Part shown: positions 23,878-26,604 of the stretch, one piece after another
Layout: the number at the start of each line of letters is the position of its first letter
Position numbering within the stretch: position 1 is the stretch's first letter
Virus record (IMG/VR): IMGVR_UViG_3300044655_001469
Location: 1 to 26,604 of that record
From: a virus
DNA length: 26,604 bases
Reading direction: 5' to 3' (one strand)
Notes under the pieces: generated by a model
Seen by the model: only the letters and a program-made list of their open reading frames with translations
Told to the model about the DNA's origin: nothing
The model's database searches: none
Made by a program: the position numbers and the translations under genes

Positions 23878-23992
23878 GCGGCTAGAAGTGGAGGGTAAGG
23901 TGTATACACATTGGACCGTGATCGGGGAATCTGAGCCTGCTAAACACACGCCAGAAGACAAGGCGTGGATACTGAGTCAGTCCAATGCCTAA
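23870..23992 (+). CDS. Truncated paralogue of the zinc-ribbon gene at 24445
   Basis: A 40-residue ORF from GTG 23870, with GGAGG just upstream and overlapping the previous stop. It begins MGKRLEVEGKVYTHWTVIG, then ESEPAKHTPEDK. The first 23 residues match the 75-residue protein at 24445 (KRLEV-x-G...WTVIGESEP), and the DNA is also alike (GGACCGTGATCGG in both). The Cys-rich half of the full copy is missing. It may be a decayed duplicate or a short functional form. Confidence 0.5.
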   Translation: MGKRLEVEGKVYTHWTVIGESEPAKHTPEDKAWILSQSNA

Positions 23993-23999
23993 ACGACTA
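23984..23999 (+). repeat. 16-bp direct repeat, left copy
   Basis: AATGCCTAAACGACTA, identical to 24444-24459. In this copy it reads as the first codons of the zinc-ribbon gene (ATG-CCT-AAA-CGA-CTA) but meets TAA at once. It ends the truncated paralogue and precedes the 134-residue gene. Confidence 0.8.
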
Positions 24000-24015
24000 T
24001 AAATAGGAGAAAGCA

Positions 24016-24420
24016 ATGACACTCGCAATCTTGGGCAAATGGAAGTGTAAAGCACCGGCCATGAACCGGAAGGCGCTTAATCCATTCGAACACACGATAG
24101 GTGACGTTGCGAGCGGAGAAAGACTAGCGAAAGAGTTTGGATACACATATAACCCAGGCTCAAGGTTCTTATCATCTGCATGTTGGATATATTTGAAGTG
24201 GGGCGTTCCACCACATTCTGATTACGGAGGATTGTGCATGATCTACTTGCATAGAGGGGGTGGGTATCTGTGCGTTCATGAGAAGGGGAAATTGAAAGAC
24301 CTTTATGTGGAGGCAAGAGAGGTGGTGTTATTTAACGACAGGCAAACCCACTTATGGATTCCAGACAGTGCTTGCACTATGCTGGTTGTCAACGTGCGAG
24401 GGAAACCAAATGACCGATAA
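24016..24420 (+). CDS. Possible Fe(II) double-stranded beta-helix protein
   Basis: A 134-residue protein with a strong AGGAG ribosome site. Its centre reads WGVPPHSDYGGLCMIYLHRG, then GYLCVHEKG, then ARE-VVLFNDRQTHLWIP and LVVNVRG. The HSD pair and the later THLW His, with alternating beta strands, are like the metal-binding H-x-D...H of 2-oxoglutarate/Fe(II) oxygenases or a cupin, with Arg in NVRG as a possible acid-binding residue. Substrate unknown; DNA or nucleotide modification would be a phage-typical guess only. The gene sits exactly between two 16-bp direct repeats, so it may have been inserted as a cassette. Confidence 0.5.
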   Translation: MTLAILGKWKCKAPAMNRKALNPFEHTIGDVASGERLAKEFGYTYNPGSRFLSSACWIYLKWGVPPHSDYGGLCMIYLHRGGGYLCVHEKGKLKDLYVEAREVVLFNDRQTHLWIPDSACTMLVVNVRGKPNDR

Positions 24421-24443
24421 TGCGCGTCATGAGCGAGGAAGTG

Positions 24444-24459
24444 AATGCCTAAACGACTA
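24444..24459 (+). repeat. 16-bp direct repeat, right copy
   Basis: AATGCCTAAACGACTA, identical to 23984-23999. Here it covers the start codon and first codons of the intact 75-residue zinc-ribbon gene. Confidence 0.8.
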
Positions 24460-24672
24460 GAGGTAGCTGGTACGATGTTTGGAAGCTGGACCGTGATCGG
24501 AGAGTCTGAGCCTGTGGACTACATCAAGAAAGGGAGGCCGGTTCAAGCAAGGGCTGTTGTAGTCCGATGCGATTGTGGTACAATACGCTCCGTCCTGCTG
24601 CATAACCTATGCAGTCGGCGCAGTAAATCCTGTGGTTGCAGGGGTAAAACGACAACCAGAGTTTATGGGTGA
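24445..24672 (+). CDS. Small zinc-ribbon protein (CDCG...SCGC type)
   Basis: A 75-residue protein: MPKRLEVAGTMFGSWTVIG, a basic linker, then VRCDCGTIRSVL and SKSCGCRGK. The C-x-C-G...S-C-G-C pattern is common in small phage proteins and in the N-terminal parts of some HNH/AP2 proteins, where it is thought to bind zinc and DNA. Here it stands alone. GAGGAAG precedes the ATG. A truncated paralogue lies at 23870. The stop shares TGATG with a doubtful ORF after it. Confidence 0.65.
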   Translation: MPKRLEVAGTMFGSWTVIGESEPVDYIKKGRPVQARAVVVRCDCGTIRSVLLHNLCSRRSKSCGCRGKTTTRVYG

Positions 24673-24902
24673 TGGGCGGTCTTAAATCCATAGGGTTTAA
24701 CAAAACGAGCCGTACTGTCACCCGCCATACAATGGTCCCCGGTATCTACTTTTCATCCTTGGGTGGAAGTCGATCAAAAATCTACCGGGGACCAACTAAC
24801 CCCGTGCCAGACGGTATCTGGCCCCGCTTCAAGGGTTATGAAGATAGGAGTGGACGCCCGAAACAAACCGTCCTCGGCATTGTGCCGACACAACCGGCCT
24901 AA
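24672..24902 (+). CDS. Doubtful ORF in palindrome-rich stretch
   Basis: A 76-residue reading from ATG 24672 (MGGLKSIGFNKTSRTVTRHT to PTQPA), coupled as TGATG to the zinc-ribbon gene. It is basic and low in clear structure, and the DNA under it holds several perfect inverted repeats, so it may be non-coding. Kept because of the stop-start overlap. Confidence 0.3.
   Translation: MGGLKSIGFNKTSRTVTRHTMVPGIYFSSLGGSRSKIYRGPTNPVPDGIWPRFKGYEDRSGRPKQTVLGIVPTQPA
24733..24794. repeat. 12-bp perfect inverted repeat
   Basis: TGGTCCCCGGTA (24733-24744) pairs exactly with TACCGGGGACCA (24783-24794) across 38 bases. It opens a run of smaller stems: GCCAGA/TCTGGC (24806-24822), TCGGCA/TGCCGA (24874-24888) and CGGGT/ACCCG (24926-24941). 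TGTGGACAA near 24913, one base from a DnaA-box form (TGTGGATAA), lies nearby. The stretch ends before the gene at 25005. Confidence 0.6.
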
Positions 24903-25004
24903 CACATCGGCTTGTGGACAACAATCGGGTATGTGGACCCGTTAACCCCACCGCGCCGCAGCAACTGGTAATCGTGGGCGGCACTTAATTACAGGAGAAA
25001 AGCA

Positions 25005-25412
25005 ATGACCGAGCAAGACGATCCAGAACTCTGGAAGCAGACTCCTACTTACACCGAATACGGGGACACGGTAAAATTTTACCGCGATGGGAAGCTAATC
25101 ATGGAGCTAACCCCGGAGAAAGAGAAAGCAATGAGTAGTTTTACGCCCGGACCTTGGAGAGTTGGCGGTAATAGTTGGTTCGTAAACCAAATCCCAATCG
25201 AGCCAGCAATAGGTTGCGCGTATGGTGCGGGGTATGAAGTAAAAGCCAACGCCAGATTGATAGCCGCCGCGCCGGATTTGTTGGAGGCTTTGGGTCTTGT
25301 GCTTCCATTTCTGGAAGACAACGAAGTGTATAGACCCGAGGAAGCACGAGCTATAAAAAAAGCCTGCGCTGCAATAAGAAAAGCAACAGAGGAGGAATGT
25401 GATGGATTTTAA
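25005..25412 (+). CDS. TPGPW-type phage protein with N-terminal extension
   Basis: A 135-residue protein. From residue 43 on it is a widespread small phage protein type: SSFTPGPWRVGG, then ANARLIAAAPDLLEAL and a helical end (EEARAIKKACAAIRKATEEE). Function unknown. Relatives usually start just before TPGPW, and an in-frame ATG stands there (25131) with its own GGAGAAAGAGAAAGCA leader. The first 42 residues (YGDTVKFYRDGKLIMELTP) therefore look like a second small domain fused in front. The upstream start at 25005 also has a good AGGAG site, so both products may be made. Confidence 0.65.
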   Translation: MTEQDDPELWKQTPTYTEYGDTVKFYRDGKLIMELTPEKEKAMSSFTPGPWRVGGNSWFVNQIPIEPAIGCAYGAGYEVKANARLIAAAPDLLEALGLVLPFLEDNEVYRPEEARAIKKACAAIRKATEEECDGF

Positions 25413-25677
25413 CAAAACCTATGGCATGAATGGCCTGATGATTATCTCCGCAGTGCGGTATTGCGTGGGGAGGCGCACATACATAGTCGGAGAATGCGTT
25501 GATTGGATACTGGCTAATTGGCGCGACTGGCCAGAGAATGTAAAAACAATCATACAGCGCGACTTAGAGGGTGAGTTTGATAGGGACGCACAGGTTCCAA
25601 ATTGGAAGCCGCTCGGTCACGATTGCGATAAGCGGGAATGGGAGAAGGTGAGAGCGTTGTGGGAGAAAAAGCCGTGA
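25402..25677 (+). CDS. Conserved small phage protein (MNGLMI...RRTYIV type)
   Basis: A 91-residue protein starting at ATG 25402 with GGAGG at 6 bases and overlapping the previous stop by 11 bases. Residues 8-35 (GMNGLMIISAVRYCVGRRTY, then IVGECVDWI) match a pattern found in many phage accessory regions. The C-terminal half holds WPENVKTIIQRDLEGEF and a Trp-rich end. No role is known. Confidence 0.65.
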   Translation: MDFNKTYGMNGLMIISAVRYCVGRRTYIVGECVDWILANWRDWPENVKTIIQRDLEGEFDRDAQVPNWKPLGHDCDKREWEKVRALWEKKP

Positions 25678-25868
25678 ACTTTGAAACGTGGTGGGAAGAC
25701 GCTGAACTCGACATATACGCATTGCGTACAAAAGAAATAGCGTATGACGCATGGCAAGCCGCGCAAGAAGCGTGCAAGAAACAGCTAGACGACGAACTGA
25801 CTGCGGCGTTTATGATGGGATATCAAGCAGCAAAGAATGATTATGGGAGGAGTAAAGATGACGTTTGA
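25674..25868 (+). CDS. Small helical phage protein, tandem paralogue A
   Basis: A 64-residue protein from GTG 25674, overlapping the preceding TGA and preceded by GGGAGAAA. It opens with MNFETWWEDAELDIY, then AYDAWQAAQEACKKQLDD. The F-x-x-W...A-x-x-AW-x-AA-x-x-A pattern is common in phage small ORFs and recurs in the next gene, so the two are probably duplicates. An upstream ATG at 25638 is within the previous gene and is less likely. Function unknown. Confidence 0.55.
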   Translation: MNFETWWEDAELDIYALRTKEIAYDAWQAAQEACKKQLDDELTAAFMMGYQAAKNDYGRSKDDV

Positions 25869-26061
25869 TGATTGGTATGACGAGAATCTCCGCGCCCTAT
25901 TAAAGGGCAATTTACGGGGTGGTTTGCTGGCCGCGTGGGAAGCCGCGCAGCAGGCGGAGCGGGAGAGGACGACAGCAATCATGCTGAAGTACATACATGA
26001 CGATAACTACGCTCAGTGGAACGAAGCGGTAAAAACAGCAATGAGGGCTATCAATGATTGA
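25858..26061 (+). CDS. Small helical phage protein, tandem paralogue B
   Basis: A 67-residue protein starting at ATG 25858 after GGGAGGA, overlapping the previous gene by 11 bases. MTFDDWYDENLRALL, then GLLAAWEAAQQAERERTTAI, repeats the F-x-x-W and AAW-x-AA-x-x-A motifs of the gene before it. All helical; function unknown. Confidence 0.55.
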   Translation: MTFDDWYDENLRALLKGNLRGGLLAAWEAAQQAERERTTAIMLKYIHDDNYAQWNEAVKTAMRAIND

Positions 26062-26233
26062 CGGATTCACACGCGCCGAGCTAATGGATATGGTCGTGCG
26101 TCAGATGGGGACAATTGACTATCTCCAAACGCAGATAGACGAGGCGTTAAACGCCATCACCAACGAGGCACCGGATCTCGCGTGGCGGAAGTTACTGGAT
26201 GCACAGGAGCGGTTTCATGCGCCTACTGAATGA
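26054..26233 (+). CDS. 59-residue helical protein, unknown
   Basis: An ORF (MIDGFTRAELMDMVVRQMGT to HAPTE) beginning 8 bases inside the previous gene. It has two amphipathic helices joined by an NEAPDLAW turn. No family recognised; the overlaps on both sides and steady reading frame support it as real. Confidence 0.5.
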   Translation: MIDGFTRAELMDMVVRQMGTIDYLQTQIDEALNAITNEAPDLAWRKLLDAQERFHAPTE

Positions 26234-26414
26234 CCAGTCCCGCTGCCTTGGCTCACTGGAGGAGTCGGGGATATACCGGATTTGCGACCGCCGCCAAACC
26301 TGCGCCCGCTACGTCCAGCGCAACGCGGGCGGAGAGCGGACGCCGATCACCAACATGATTTGCCGGGATGGAATTGATTTGTATATACAGGAGGAGAACA
26401 ACGGTGAACGCTGA
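26217..26414 (+). CDS. Cys-containing small phage protein
   Basis: A 65-residue protein from ATG 26217, with GGAG upstream and 17 bases overlapping the previous gene. It reads MRLLNDQSRCLGSLEESGIY, then RICDRRQTCARYVQ and MICRDG. The four Cys (RC, IC, TC, IC) could bind a metal, a layout seen in short phage proteins of unknown role. Its end overlaps the next GTG start by 11 bases. Confidence 0.55.
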   Translation: MRLLNDQSRCLGSLEESGIYRICDRRQTCARYVQRNAGGERTPITNMICRDGIDLYIQEENNGER

Positions 26415-26604
26415 AACACTCGACACCAAAGGCGCGGCGGCACTGCTGCATGTCAGCGAGAAGTTTGCCGCCAAGATGGCCCGTGAGGGAGCGATTCCGG
26501 CCATCTGGCTGGCAGGCCAATGGCTGTTTTTACGAGACGAACTGATAAACTGGCTGGCAGAACGCGCCAGGGAAGAACAACGCGCCCGCCGTGAGATGGT
26601 TTTG
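26404..26604 (+). CDS. Excisionase/AlpA-like helix-turn-helix protein, partial
   Basis: 67 codons from GTG 26404 to the window end without a stop. AGGAGGAG precedes the start. MNAETLDTKGAAALLHVSEK, then FAAKMAREGAIPAIWLAGQW and FLRDELINWL, is the pattern of MerR-like excisionase (HTH_17) domains: helix, turn, recognition helix and a wing that ends in W-x-F/FLR. Such proteins direct excision or regulate phage genes. No integrase is in the window, so which role it has is open. Confidence 0.75.
   Translation, partial: MNAETLDTKGAAALLHVSEKFAAKMAREGAIPAIWLAGQWLFLRDELINWLAERAREEQRARREMVL

Noticed and set aside
26404-26604. Proof of a temperate lifestyle from the excisionase-like gene
   Set aside because: HTH_17/AlpA-like proteins also occur as regulators in lytic phages, and no integrase, attachment site or CI-like repressor is visible.

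Overview
The window is a contiguous stretch of a tailed-phage (or prophage) genome, almost certainly a short-tailed, P22-like podovirus of a Gram-negative host. The evidence is a P22-type order of tail and ejection genes (gp4-like adaptor, gp10-like hub, a knob protein where the needle would be, then gp7/gp20/gp16-like ejection proteins). A peptidase endolysin, small membrane lysis proteins and a phage replication/recombination set support this. No host gene, rRNA, tRNA, integrase or CRISPR array was seen. The host cannot be named from the sequence. The upstream head genes (terminase, portal, capsid) lie outside the window.

Region 1 (15-15703, rightward): a late operon packed with ATGA/TAATG stop-start overlaps. 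It encodes a 1255-residue tail fibre ending in an S74 self-cleaving chaperone, a gp4-like adaptor with an extra N-terminal domain, and a gp10-like hub. Next come a protein with two ADP-ribosyltransferase-like domains, a knob protein and a cupin. Three ejection proteins, a second fibre/spike, an M15 endolysin, a 53-residue holin candidate and an 81-residue membrane/coiled-coil (spanin-like) protein complete it.

Region 2 (15606-17386, leftward): seven small, tightly coupled genes that converge on and overlap the lysis genes. They run from a clear sigma70-like promoter (17359-17386) with a perfect 14-bp dyad just downstream that contains the first ribosome-binding site. The first gene is a 25-residue membrane microprotein. 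The last is a secreted 92-residue protein.

Region 3 (17396-20443, leftward): DNA metabolism. In transcription order the genes are a zinc-ribbon protein, a Sak4/AAA_24-type ATPase, a 55-residue coiled-coil protein, a DUF669-type ssDNA-binding-like protein, a strong terminator, an XF1762-family protein, and a PD-(D/E)XK nuclease with two Cys clusters. Divergent from these at 20545-22131 is a primase-polymerase/helicase fusion. Together they look like a replication and single-strand-annealing recombination module.

Region 4 (22132-23317): mostly non-coding and rich in inverted repeats. It holds a tandem hairpin after the primase-helicase, a leftward HNH-type gene that has lost both motif histidines, and about 635 bases without a credible gene. 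About 250 bases of that stretch can be drawn as a multi-helix RNA-like fold. This is the best candidate here for an undescribed element (non-coding RNA or replication origin).

Region 5 (23318-26604, rightward): a chain of small early/accessory genes: a RusA-type resolvase, a duplicated zinc-ribbon gene pair, and a possible Fe(II) double-stranded beta-helix protein lying between 16-bp direct repeats. A palindrome-rich stretch, several short phage proteins of unknown role and an excisionase/AlpA-like helix-turn-helix gene cut by the window end follow.

All family assignments come from reading motifs by eye. No database search or folding program was run.
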